From contig JBCDIT010000015.1 of assembly GCA_038748775.1 (NCBI GenBank), positions 22,120 to 86,119 on the forward strand: a stretch of DNA of 64,000 nt. Reading direction: 5' to 3'. Positions 34,891 to 42,989 of the stretch are shown one piece after another. The notes under the pieces were generated by a model that saw nothing but the letters and a program-made list of their open reading frames with translations, was not told the origin of the DNA and did not search any database. Position 1 is the stretch's first letter. Each line of letters opens with the position of its first letter. A program made the position numbers and the translations under genes. The stretch comes from DAIQNV01 sp038748775 (GTDB lineage Bacteria > Planctomycetota > Phycisphaerae > Phycisphaerales > UBA1924).

Positions 34891-36267
34891 TTGATTCGCG
34901 TGATCCTGATTCTCGCTGCGTCGACGGTGGTTGTGGGTGGTGTCGTGCTCTTCCGGCATCACCTCTACTTCGGTCCACCGTTGCCCGAGGGTGATGCCTT
35001 CGAAGAGTGGCGACAACTCGGCGCTGAGATCTGGGGTGTGGACACACCCGGGGAGTGGGCCCCGGTCGTTGAAGTGATCGAGTTGATGGAGCAGGTTGAG
35101 GCGGACGTGATCGCCGAGATGCCGCCGCCCGACGACCGCACCAGCGGGCAGAGGCTCCGCTTCGCTTTGCCAGAGGGCGAAGAACAACGCCCCGAGGATG
35201 CGGCTTTCTTCGCCTGGCAGGAAGAATCCTGCCGCGCTGCTGTCGACGAACTCCGCCGGCGCGGGGTGTTCGATCGGGTTCGGGCCTTGCCATCGCAGGC
35301 GCCGGTCTGGGATGGCTCGGGAAATCAGTCGATCGTTCCGGCAGAGCGTTTGAGTTATCGCTGGGGCTCGCCGATCCGGCGGATCGCTAGGGCTCTGAAG
35401 GCCGATCTTCAGATCGCGATCGAGCAGGACGACCCCGTCCGAGCGGTCGAGGCGATGGAAGCCATCCGATCACTGTCTTCGCTGCTCGTTGCGCAGCCGA
35501 GCGAACTGAGTTGGTTGGTCTGGGCGGCGATCGAGCCACTCGGCCGCTCGGCGGTGACCGAGGCGATTGTGATAGGCACGCTCACGCCGAAGGTTGTCGA
35601 AGCGCTCGCCCGAGCCGAGCAACCCGGCAGCGACGGGGCTTTGGCGATGGCATGGTGGGGCGAGATACTCCTCGACCGCTGGCTCATGAGCACGGGTTTC
35701 GACGATTCGGTTGTCACACGCTGGGACGCCGCGGCTCAGCACGAGCCCATGCGGTTTGCGCTCGAAGCATGCATCGAGGCGTATCAGACTCGGACATACG
35801 AAGATGCCGTCGCGGCCATCGATGACGCCCAGGCACACGTCGGGGCGTGGCCGAAGGCCGCGTATTGGCGCCTGCGGACCGAAGCGTGTTGGTTTGAGGG
35901 TCGATCGGGGTTGCTCAGGGCGCTTGAGCAGCATCGAGTCACGTCGATCGCCCATCGGACCGTCTTCGCGATCGAGCGCTTCCGTCTTGAGCATGGTGAG
36001 CATCCAGAATCACTGCGTGATCTTGTGCCGAGGTACCTGAGCGAGGAACCGCGAGGCGTGGGGTCGCCGAATGGGCTCGTGTACCAACCGGGGGATCCAA
36101 GGTCGGGCGACCTCGGATACATCTTGTACTCGGTGGGCCGTGACGCGACTGATCACTTTGGGGTCGGGCCCGATACCCACGGACAGTGGGGAGCTCTCGG
36201 AAACGTCGAGGCCAAGGGCGACGTGATGCTTGTTGGGCCCGATGGACTGTTGACTCCGAGCGAGTAG
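34891..36267 (+). CDS. Membrane-anchored protein with pseudopilin-like tail (paralogue A3)
   Basis: A 458-residue paralogue of the two proteins above. TTG 34891 stands 8 nt after GGGAGG; the in-frame GTG 34882 overlaps that site and is less likely. The membrane segment is residues 2-21, followed by GPPLPEGDAFEEWRQLGAEIWGVDTPGEW. The tail has LEHGEHPESLRDLVPRYL and GYILYSVGRDATDHFG. It lacks the GGC-R-LW Cys seen in the other two. With paralogue A2 it forms a tandem pair just after two dockerin-tailed genes. Confidence 0.7.
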   Translation: MIRVILILAASTVVVGGVVLFRHHLYFGPPLPEGDAFEEWRQLGAEIWGVDTPGEWAPVVEVIELMEQVEADVIAEMPPPDDRTSGQRLRFALPEGEEQRPEDAAFFAWQEESCRAAVDELRRRGVFDRVRALPSQAPVWDGSGNQSIVPAERLSYRWGSPIRRIARALKADLQIAIEQDDPVRAVEAMEAIRSLSSLLVAQPSELSWLVWAAIEPLGRSAVTEAIVIGTLTPKVVEALARAEQPGSDGALAMAWWGEILLDRWLMSTGFDDSVVTRWDAAAQHEPMRFALEACIEAYQTRTYEDAVAAIDDAQAHVGAWPKAAYWRLRTEACWFEGRSGLLRALEQHRVTSIAHRTVFAIERFRLEHGEHPESLRDLVPRYLSEEPRGVGSPNGLVYQPGDPRSGDLGYILYSVGRDATDHFGVGPDTHGQWGALGNVEAKGDVMLVGPDGLLTPSE

Positions 36268-36337
36268 GCGGTCGATGAGAGAAGCCAAAACGAACTCGTA
36301 GCGGGCGACGTACCGAGTCTGAGAATGCCCAGATATC

Positions 36338-36484
36338 AACGAGCCCGCAGCGCGAGCAAGGGCCCTCCCGAGCGGAGCGTTCTTCCTGGCCTCAAGCCCC
36401 TTCGTTGATCGGTTGCGCACGAGAAATGGAGGGGCCAGAGAAACAAAGACGTGGGAGATCCCTTGCTCGCGCGGCGGGCTCGTT
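36338..36484. repeat. REPIN-like inverted repeat element, copy A
   Basis: A 147-bp element whose ends are imperfect inverted copies of a 25-nt word. The left arm is at 36338-36362 and the right arm (CCCTTGCTCGCGCGGCGGGC then TCGTT) at 36460-36484. The arms extend inward with matching CTCCC/GGGAG blocks. The same right-arm word recurs at 42952-42982 and 44596-44624. It occupies most of the gap between the stop of paralogue A3 and the anti-sigma gene. Confidence 0.65.
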
Positions 36485-36549
36485 GTTCGTTGCCTGAGAC
36501 CAAGCGAACCGGGATCCCAATTGGACGCTACAAAACGAACATGGTCGCT

Positions 36550-37401
36550 CTAGCCCAACGCGGCGACGAAGACCACGTCGCGATCGCTGACGACCACCCC
36601 GCCCGGCTCTTCAACCGTCACGGCGAAGAGGAACGCCTCGCCGACCGGGAGCTTTGCGTCGATCGGGACGATGACATTGCCCGACTCGTCACGCTTTGCG
36701 CTCGCGAAGTCGAAGACGCCGCCATCGACCGGACGCTGGGCGAGCCCGCCGTCGTCGCGCGTCTTGTCGAAGATCCAGAGCTGGTAGACCCAGTCCTGCG
36801 GGTCGTTTTCCGCGATACCCGAGAGCACCATATAACCCTCATCGCGCGACTCGGACCAGACGATCTCGCCGGTGATGCCCTCATCGAAGCGGTGGGGGGC
36901 CGAGGCGTTGAGGGGCGGGACCTGGTCGATGCTCAGCCAGCCCGCCTTCGACACGTTGGGATCGGCCTCGAGCAACGACGCGAGTTGATCCGCCGGCGTC
37001 GCGACGGTCTTCGAGGGTGTGCTCAGCACGACCGCAACCACCAGACACGCGGCCGCGGCGATCCACCCGCCGAACATCGCGAGGGGGTTCGGCGAGAGCG
37101 ATGCGTCGGCCGGAGTGCCTGAAAGCTTGAGATCGGGGGCACCCCGGGACGCGATGTGCTTCTCGGCTGCGGTGACCAGCTTGGCCTTGCACGACGCAGG
37201 GACTTCCTCAGCCGGGTCGGCCCACATCAGTGAGCACGCCGCCGCGGCTTCGTCGAAGGCGTCTGGCGCAAGATCATCGATCGCGAGATCAGAGATGAGC
37301 CCATCGAGTTCGGCCCGATCCGCATCGGACAGACCAACGGTGGCCTCCTCCGCGAGAAGGTCATGCAACCGATCATTGTCAGGGATCTGAACGGAATTCA
37401 C
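36550..37401 (-). CDS. RskA-type anti-sigma factor
   Basis: A 283-residue membrane anti-sigma factor. The N-terminal cytoplasmic part (LHDLLAEEATVGLSDADRAELDGL) matches the RskA N-terminal helix pattern. One membrane segment lies at about residues 113-132 (GGWIAAAACLVVAVVL). The extracytoplasmic RskA domain follows (SGIAENDPQDWVYQLWIFDK, FAVTVEEPGGVVVSDRDVV). Such proteins hold an ECF sigma factor until proteolysis releases it. Its start overlaps the sigma gene stop (ATGA), the expected coupled order sigma then anti-sigma. No CHCC zinc motif is seen, as in RskA. Confidence 0.85.
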   Translation of the reverse strand: MNSVQIPDNDRLHDLLAEEATVGLSDADRAELDGLISDLAIDDLAPDAFDEAAAACSLMWADPAEEVPASCKAKLVTAAEKHIASRGAPDLKLSGTPADASLSPNPLAMFGGWIAAAACLVVAVVLSTPSKTVATPADQLASLLEADPNVSKAGWLSIDQVPPLNASAPHRFDEGITGEIVWSESRDEGYMVLSGIAENDPQDWVYQLWIFDKTRDDGGLAQRPVDGGVFDFASAKRDESGNVIVPIDAKLPVGEAFLFAVTVEEPGGVVVSDRDVVFVAALG

Positions 37402-38057
37402 TGAACGACTCCCGATTCCTGACTCGCGGCCGAGTCGGGCGAGGTGCTGTCGTTCCCCCCGGAACGGACTACTGACGTGCTTTCGGCGTCCCCGGAGGTC
37501 CGGTTTCGCTGGCGCTGCTCAAGAATCTTCCGAGCCTTCAACAGACCACGGCGGATGTGGGTTTTGACGGTCCCGAGGGGCATGTCGGTCGCCGCGGCGA
37601 TCTTCTCGTGGCTGACGCCGTGGAAAATCGACATGCGGAGCACCCGTTGCTGGTCCTCGGAGAGTTCCTCAAGGAGGCCGACGGCGATCTTGGCGTCCTC
37701 GCCCAGCGTCGCGAGCCGCTCGGCCTGGCCGGTGCCGTCCTCGCCGGCGGCCTCGGCGAATCCCTCTTCCAGGGGCGCCGCGGCGAGGGCTCGCTTCTTG
37801 CGGCGGGCCCGGTCGATCAGCCGGCGTCGTGCGATCGTTGCAATGAAGGTGGCCTCGGAGCCCATTTCGGGGTCGAAGCGGCCGGCGCTGCGCCAGACGG
37901 ACACGAAGATGTCCTGCACCGCGTCTTCGGCATCGGTCGAGTTCGGGCACAGGCGCCTGGCGAGCGACCACACGAGCCCGCCGTAGCGGTCGATGCATTC
38001 GCGCACCGCCCCTTGGTCCTGGCTTGCCACACGATGGAGAACGAGATCATTGGACAC
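37398..38057 (-). CDS. ECF RNA polymerase sigma factor (SigK-like)
   Basis: A 219-residue ECF sigma factor with region 2 (ECIDRYGGLVWSLARRLCPNSTDAEDAVQDIFVSVW) and region 4 (LSEDQQRVLRMSIFHGVSHEKIAAATDMPLGTVKTHIRRGL, a helix-turn-helix). It starts at GTG 38057; the frame stays open to 38216, but that stretch includes a terminator hairpin and no family residues. The C-terminal tail of about 30 residues is Ser/Arg-rich. Pairing with a RskA-like anti-sigma and the adjacent fasciclin gene resembles the SigK system. It probably controls itself and the fasciclin gene. Confidence 0.88.
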   Translation of the reverse strand: MSNDLVLHRVASQDQGAVRECIDRYGGLVWSLARRLCPNSTDAEDAVQDIFVSVWRSAGRFDPEMGSEATFIATIARRRLIDRARRKKRALAAAPLEEGFAEAAGEDGTGQAERLATLGEDAKIAVGLLEELSEDQQRVLRMSIFHGVSHEKIAAATDMPLGTVKTHIRRGLLKARKILEQRQRNRTSGDAESTSVVRSGGNDSTSPDSAASQESGVVQ

Positions 38058-38152
38058 GTCGCTGAGTCCCTTCAGACGACGCGACGGTATCAGGCTGTTC
38101 GAGGTTCGACAACTCGGAGTGTCCCCACCTTGCGTGTCGCGCAGCAGCGAAA

Positions 38153-38180
38153 CGGACCGCCGACCCATGCCGGCGGTCCG
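38153..38180 (-). terminator. Hairpin terminator after the fasciclin gene
   Basis: A perfect 10-bp stem (CGGACCGCCG / CGGCGGTCCG) with an 8-nt loop, 36 nt after the fasciclin stop on the minus strand, followed there by TTTCGC. It separates the fasciclin gene from the sigma factor gene, so the sigma gene probably has its own promoter within 38058-38152. The tail is T-poor, so termination may be partial. Confidence 0.55.
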
Positions 38181-38215
38181 TTTGCGGGGGGGAAAATCGA
38201 GGGAGATCGCGGACA

Positions 38216-39190
38216 TCAGCTCGGGATGAGGACGGTGTCGATGACGTGGATCACGCCGTTCGAGGCCTCGATATCGGTGGCGAGGATCGAAGCCTCGTTC
38301 ACGACAGCGCGACCGTCGCGGAGGTCGAAGCGAACCTCGGTGCCCTCAGCGGTGCCGGCGTCGCCGATGGCGATCGCGTCCTTGGCGTACACGCGGCCCG
38401 GGATGACGTGGTACTTGAGGATGTCGGCCAGCTTGTGGCGGTTGCGACGCTCGAGAAGGCTGTTGATGGTGTCCTGGCCGAGAGCCTGGAAGGCTTCGTC
38501 GTTGGGGGCGAGCACGGTGTAGGGGGTGTCGCCGGTCAGGGCCGGGACGAGGCCGGCGGCCTTGGCCGCGGCGAGGAGGGTGCCGAACGAGCCGGCGTTC
38601 TCCGCGACTTCGGCGATGTTGCGGGTCTCGGGCATGATCACCGAATCGATGACGTGGATGATCCCGTTCGAGGTCTCGATGTCGGTGGCGGTGACCTTGG
38701 CGCCGTCGACGAAGACGTTGCCGTTGCGGACGCGGATGTCGAGCCGCTGACCGTTGGCGGTGGTGGCGTTGGTAAGCTTGACGACGTCCTTGGCGGTCAC
38801 GCGACCCGGGACGACGTGGTAGGTCAGGACGCTCTGGAGTTTGCCCTTGGCCGAGGGCTCGAGGAGACCAGTGATCGTGCCGTCGGGCAGGCGATCGAAC
38901 GCGGCATCGCTCGGAGCGAAGACGGTGAACGGGCCATCGCCCTTCAGGACGTCGACGAGATCGGCGGCTTTCACGGCGGCTACAAGCGTGTTGAAGTCGC
39001 CAGCAGCGACAGCGGTATCGACGATGTCGGCGCCGCGGCGATGGTGGTTTTGTTCATGGCTCGCGGTCTGGATCGTGACGGTGTAGCCGTCGTGCTTGGC
39101 TTCCCAGTTCCCGCTTGAGCACTGAGCTGAGGCGGTGCCGGCAACGAGTGCGGACAGAACGATCGCGGACGCCGTGTGGCGGAGGGCCAT
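38216..39190 (-). CDS. Secreted protein with two fasciclin (FAS1) domains
   Basis: A 324-residue exported protein. The signal peptide is residues 1-22 (ending GTASA). Two FAS1 domains follow, about residues 55-190 and 192-324. Each has the H1 box (FTVFAPSDAAFDRL; YTVLAPNDEAFQAL), the YH motif (LTYHVVPG; LKYHVIPG) and the H2 box (SNGIIHVIDSV; SNGVIHVIDTV). FAS1 proteins act in surface adhesion. An AGGAAA site precedes ATG 39190. It lies just upstream of the sigma/anti-sigma pair on the same strand, suggesting it is their regulated target. Confidence 0.93.
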   Translation of the reverse strand: MALRHTASAIVLSALVAGTASAQCSSGNWEAKHDGYTVTIQTASHEQNHHRRGADIVDTAVAAGDFNTLVAAVKAADLVDVLKGDGPFTVFAPSDAAFDRLPDGTITGLLEPSAKGKLQSVLTYHVVPGRVTAKDVVKLTNATTANGQRLDIRVRNGNVFVDGAKVTATDIETSNGIIHVIDSVIMPETRNIAEVAENAGSFGTLLAAAKAAGLVPALTGDTPYTVLAPNDEAFQALGQDTINSLLERRNRHKLADILKYHVIPGRVYAKDAIAIGDAGTAEGTEVRFDLRDGRAVVNEASILATDIEASNGVIHVIDTVLIPS

Positions 39191-39507
39191 GTGTTTCCTT
39201 TCGATGGGTGTGCTTGCGGCCTGTCGTTCTTGACTCGAAACACCGGGCTACGCCGGCGATTGGCTCAGGGCCGCATGGACTCAGACGTGGTTTCGGGGGC
39301 GGCCCGAGCCCGGATTCGCGACGGTTGCAATCAACCCGGCACTTGCGTTGAATTCATGTCTGGGTTCTTGTGTTGCAGCCGAACGTACGGTGAGACCGTT
39401 GCTCAGGTTGGTTTCGGATGAAGAATGGGCCGATGGCCCGCAGGGTCTGGGCGTGCCGCATCTGTGGCGATACAGTTGGGGTGACCCTGCTCGGAGGACG
39501 ATTTCGG
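39191..39507. other. Divergent promoter region between fasciclin and mutase genes
   Basis: 317 bases separating two divergent starts. Both genes must have promoters here. I see the ribosome sites (AGGAAA for the fasciclin gene, GGAGGA at 39493-39498 for the mutase) but no hexamer pair that I would defend, and no ECF-type motif clearly shared with the sequence upstream of the sigma gene. A short open frame in the mutase phase (from 39418) has no family similarity. Confidence 0.4.
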
Positions 39508-41289
39508 ATGACGACCGCTCCTGGAACCACTTCAGACACAAAAGGTTCGACCTCGATCACCGGGCCTGCGCTCGACGGGATCGACCCGCACTCGGTGACG
39601 ATCTCGGGGATCTCGCTCGATCCGCTCTACGGGCCAGGCCAGCCGCCGGTCTCGCTCCAGAACATCGACCGCGATATCGCCGGCCCCGGTGAATTCCCGT
39701 ATACCAGGGGGCTCTTTCCCAAGGGGTACCGCACGCGGCTCTGGACCATGCGGCAGTTTGCCGGCTTCGGCTCCGCCGACGACACCAACCAGCGTTTCAA
39801 GTACCTCCTTGAAGCCGCGAAGACCAAGACCAAGGCCAACACCGGGCTGAGCACGGCCTTCGACCTGCCGACGCTGATGGGCCGCGACTCGGACGACGCG
39901 CTGAGCCTGGGCGAGGTCGGCAAGTGTGGTGTCGCGATCGACACCATCGAAGACATGGAGCGGCTCTACGCCGACATCCCGATCGACCAGGTGACGGTGA
40001 GCCAGACCATCAACGGTCCTGCCGCGGTCATCTGGGCGATGTACCTCGCGATGGCCCGCAGGCGGGGCATCGGGTGGGACACGCTTGGCGGGACGCTCCA
40101 GAACGACATCCTGAAAGAGTTTCACTCGCAGAACGAGTTCATCTACCCGCCGGCAGCGTCGGTGAACCTGGTGGTCGACACGATCGAGTTCCAGAGCAAG
40201 CACTGTCCCCGGTGGAACAGCGTCTCGATCAGCGGGTACCACATCCGCGAGGCGGGCAGTACGGCGCCCCAAGAACTCGCGTTCACGCTGCGCGATGGTA
40301 TGGAGTACGTCGAGGCGTGCCTGCACCGTGGGCTCGACATCGAGCAGTTCGCGCCGCGTCTCAGCTTCTTCTTCAACAGCCACAACGAGTTCTTCGAAGA
40401 GATCGCCAAGCTGAGGGCCGCACGGCGCATTTGGGCCCGCATGATGCGCGACCGCTACGGCGCGAAGAACGAACGCTCGTGGTATATGAAGACCCACGTG
40501 CAGACCGCCGGGTGTTCGCTGACCGAGCAGCAGCCCCTCAACAACATCGTCCGCGTCGCGTACCAGGCGATGGCCGCGGTTCTGGGCGGGTGCCAGAGCC
40601 TGCACACCGATTCGATGGACGAGACGCTGGGCCTGCCGACCGAGCAGGCGGTCACCGTCGCCCTCCGCACCCAGCAGATCTTGGCCCACGAGACGGGCGT
40701 GACGCGCACCGTCGACCCCTTGGGCGGATCGTGGTTCATGGAAAGCCTGACCGACCGGGTCGAGGCCGACGCGCTCGGGTTCATCAGCGACATCGACGAC
40801 ATGGCAGGCGGGGCGTGGACCCACGACCGCCTCGCACACCTCGCCGGTGGCAACAAGACCGACGCCGATGGGTACTCGGTGCAGCCGGCCTTCTATGAGG
40901 GCGGCGTCGTCTCCGGGATCAACAAGGGCTACTTCCGCCGGCAGATCGCCGAGGCGAGCTACCGCTATGCCGAGGAGTGCGAGGCGCACGACCGGGTGAT
41001 CGTGGGCGTGAACGAGTACGTCGACGATGCAGAAGACCGCCCGATCGACATCTTGATGATCCCCGACGAGGTCGAGACCGAGCAGGTCGAACGCCTCGCG
41101 GCGTTCAAGAAGGCCCGCGATGAAGACGGCGTGAACCGGGCGCTCGACACGATCCGAGCCGCGGCTCGCGACAAGAAGAACGTGATGCCCAGCCTGATCG
41201 AGGGCGCTGATGCTGGCTGCACGATGGGTGAGATGACGCAGGCGTTGGCGGATATCTATGGGCGGTATACGGGTGGGCCGGAGTGGTGA
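39508..41289 (+). CDS. B12-dependent acyl-CoA mutase large subunit (isobutyryl-CoA mutase-like)
   Basis: A 593-residue member of the methylmalonyl-CoA mutase family containing only the TIM-barrel substrate domain. The C-terminal cobalamin-binding domain is absent, so a separate small subunit is needed and is not in this window. Family signatures are complete (SISGYHIREAG, FAPRLSFFF, NNIVRVAYQAMAAVLGGCQSLHT, DPLGGSWFMESLT). The two residues that recognise the carboxylate of methylmalonyl-CoA (Tyr89 and Arg207 in the Propionibacterium enzyme) are replaced by F84 (MRQFAGFG) and Q208 (EFHSQNEF), the pair seen in isobutyryl-CoA mutase. ATG 39508 follows GGAGGA. The product probably interconverts isobutyryl- and butyryl-CoA or a related acyl-CoA. 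Confidence 0.88.
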   Translation: MTTAPGTTSDTKGSTSITGPALDGIDPHSVTISGISLDPLYGPGQPPVSLQNIDRDIAGPGEFPYTRGLFPKGYRTRLWTMRQFAGFGSADDTNQRFKYLLEAAKTKTKANTGLSTAFDLPTLMGRDSDDALSLGEVGKCGVAIDTIEDMERLYADIPIDQVTVSQTINGPAAVIWAMYLAMARRRGIGWDTLGGTLQNDILKEFHSQNEFIYPPAASVNLVVDTIEFQSKHCPRWNSVSISGYHIREAGSTAPQELAFTLRDGMEYVEACLHRGLDIEQFAPRLSFFFNSHNEFFEEIAKLRAARRIWARMMRDRYGAKNERSWYMKTHVQTAGCSLTEQQPLNNIVRVAYQAMAAVLGGCQSLHTDSMDETLGLPTEQAVTVALRTQQILAHETGVTRTVDPLGGSWFMESLTDRVEADALGFISDIDDMAGGAWTHDRLAHLAGGNKTDADGYSVQPAFYEGGVVSGINKGYFRRQIAEASYRYAEECEAHDRVIVGVNEYVDDAEDRPIDILMIPDEVETEQVERLAAFKKARDEDGVNRALDTIRAAARDKKNVMPSLIEGADAGCTMGEMTQALADIYGRYTGGPEW

Positions 41290-41374
41290 GCGACAGTTAA
41301 GCTCGGGCGATGCACGCGCCACTCGATACCACCAAGCTTCGTCGTCGCGCTGATTCGCACGCCGGCGACTTTCG

Positions 41375-42223
41375 GTGGGCGATTCTGGGCCGGCCAGCGA
41401 GTTGCTCGCGGCGGCGCCCGACGCGAACGAGCGTTTCCATCTGCTCCATGCCTTTGCAGACTGGGCCGGCGACGCTCCGTTTCTTCACGACTGGGCGGGG
41501 CGGACGGCGGACCCGTTGGCTCACACCGCGCTCCTGATTCACGGGTCCAAGCTCGCGTGGGATCTTGGGCCCTGGACGCACGGTAAATCGGATCTCCTCG
41601 CGCTCCGTGACGAGCTTGTGCGCCTTAAAGACGCGTTTCTGACGTTAGGCAAGCGTGATCGTAACTCGGCCTTGATGATGCCACATCTGATGTGGGTGCT
41701 TCGTGGTCTTGGCGACGCCGGCGCCGCCCGCAAAGTTTTCCGTGAGGGCTTTCAGCGCCAGCCAGAGCTGCGTGCGTTGTACACCGGGGGCATGACGACC
41801 GAGTCGCCCCAGTGGTATGGGGCCAACGCGAACGCAACGGCCGAATTTGTCGACAAGTGGTCGGGGCGGGCACCATCGGGAATCGGCGTGGAGACGATGG
41901 TGCTGATGTCGGTGTGGTACCAATCGCTGGACGGCCCCGAGTCGCCTCATGAGGCGGCGATCTGGCAGGATATCTGGACGCGGAGTCGTGTCCAGCAGGC
42001 GATCACGTCGGCGGAATCTGCTGGGTTTACCGGGCACAACGGAGCTCGGACGCGTCACTACGTCGCTTACGCCCTGTACTGGATGGGCGAGCACGACCGC
42101 GCTGCTGTTCATCTTCGCGAACTCGGTCCGCACGGAGCCGAGGCGCCGTGGGGTCGGCTCCGCTTCGGGCTCTCCGCGTTCTTCTCGGTGTACAAGACGG
42201 CGCGGAAGACGTGCCGGGTGTGA
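41375..42223 (+). CDS. Uncharacterised helical protein, start uncertain
   Basis: A protein of up to 282 residues with helical, TPR-like features (HTALLIHGSKLAWDLGPWTHG, MMPHLMWVLRGLGDAGAARKVFREGF, HYVAYALYWMGEHDRAAVHLREL). I do not recognise the family. The nominal start is GTG 41375 with no clear ribosome site. An ATG at 41310 in another phase encodes a plausible N-terminus (MHAPLDTTKLRRRADSHAGD) that would join this frame if one base were missing near 41395. This could be a real frameshift, a sequencing error or chance. It follows the mutase gene by about 20-85 nt. Confidence 0.5.
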   Translation: MGDSGPASELLAAAPDANERFHLLHAFADWAGDAPFLHDWAGRTADPLAHTALLIHGSKLAWDLGPWTHGKSDLLALRDELVRLKDAFLTLGKRDRNSALMMPHLMWVLRGLGDAGAARKVFREGFQRQPELRALYTGGMTTESPQWYGANANATAEFVDKWSGRAPSGIGVETMVLMSVWYQSLDGPESPHEAAIWQDIWTRSRVQQAITSAESAGFTGHNGARTRHYVAYALYWMGEHDRAAVHLRELGPHGAEAPWGRLRFGLSAFFSVYKTARKTCRV

Positions 42224-42418
42224 CCGTCGCCCGGGGGGCTGGTCGGCGTCGGGCTGGACGTCGCGATTCGACCGACACGTTCGCGCCTCCTCACGTGACG
42301 TTCGCAAGGATCGCGCTCTGAGGTGTTCACGTTGTATTCGCCGTTGAAGCCGGTTCTATCACCCGGGTATCACCGGTGATCTCGGATCTTGGGTCACCCG
42401 AGGCCCGTACCATGGACC

Positions 42419-42835
42419 ATGCGATACCACGCCCACCGCCCTGCCTTCGGAGGTCTCGGCCTCGTCGGCCTCCTCGTCGTCATGCTCATCATCATGATGC
42501 TCTACTTCACCGCTGGGCCCAGCGGGAAGAGCTACGTCGAGACGGTCCAGGAGACCCGTGAGAGAGGGGTTCAGCTCAAGGCTGATATCGAGTACCAGCA
42601 GCTCGTCACGATGGTCGTGCAGCACAAGCTTGCGAGCAACACGTACCCCGACGGGCCCGAAGACCTGGGCGTCGCCAACCTCCCGGGTTACCGCGATGAG
42701 CACGGCACCCTCATCCGCTTCGAAACGCGGCAAGAGGGCAACCAGAACCTCATGGATGTCATCAGTGCCGGCGAAGACCGCCAGCACGGCACCGAAGACG
42801 ACGTCGTGATGAAGACCCTGAATATCCCGGTGTAA
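42419..42835 (+). CDS. Small pseudopilin-like membrane protein
   Basis: A 138-residue protein. Residues 10-31 form a hydrophobic helix preceded by RPAFGG, resembling a type IV pilin N-terminus but without the conserved Glu at position 5. The C-terminal end (ISAGEDRQHGTEDDVV) is the calcium-loop motif of major pseudopilins (SAGPDG-x-GTEDDI). I infer a degenerate or minor pseudopilin, or a membrane protein with a borrowed pseudopilin domain. No prepilin peptidase or secretion ATPase is in the window. Confidence 0.6.
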   Translation: MRYHAHRPAFGGLGLVGLLVVMLIIMMLYFTAGPSGKSYVETVQETRERGVQLKADIEYQQLVTMVVQHKLASNTYPDGPEDLGVANLPGYRDEHGTLIRFETRQEGNQNLMDVISAGEDRQHGTEDDVVMKTLNIPV

Positions 42836-42860
42836 GCCCGCAATGCCTTAGGGCCAAGCG

Positions 42861-42982
42861 AACGAGCCCGGAGCCCAAACGCGAAAGCTCCTCGCTCCTG
42901 AAGCGTTCGCGTGATAGGCGAGGGGCGGTAGGAGGAGAGAGCGCTTCGCTTGGGAGGTCCCTTGCTCGCGCTGCGGGCTCGT
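42861..42982. repeat. REPIN-like repeat element, copy B
   Basis: A 122-bp element between two genes. The right arm (42952-42982, GGAGGTCCCTTGCTCGCGCT then GCGGGCTCGT) nearly matches copies A and C. The left arm keeps only AACGAGCCC from 42861. An inner inverted pair (GAAGCG / CGCTTC) is present. It lies just past the stop of the pseudopilin-like gene and before the convergent gene at 42990. Confidence 0.55.
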
Positions 42983-42989
42983 ATGCGCG

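Noticed and set aside
38058..38216. An N-terminal extension of the ECF sigma factor to 38216
   Set aside because: It reads through a strong hairpin and the fasciclin gene end, with no sigma-factor residues before GTG 38057.
39508..41289. Labelling the mutase as methylmalonyl-CoA mutase
   Set aside because: The carboxylate-binding Arg and Tyr are replaced by Gln208 and Phe84, and the B12 domain is absent.
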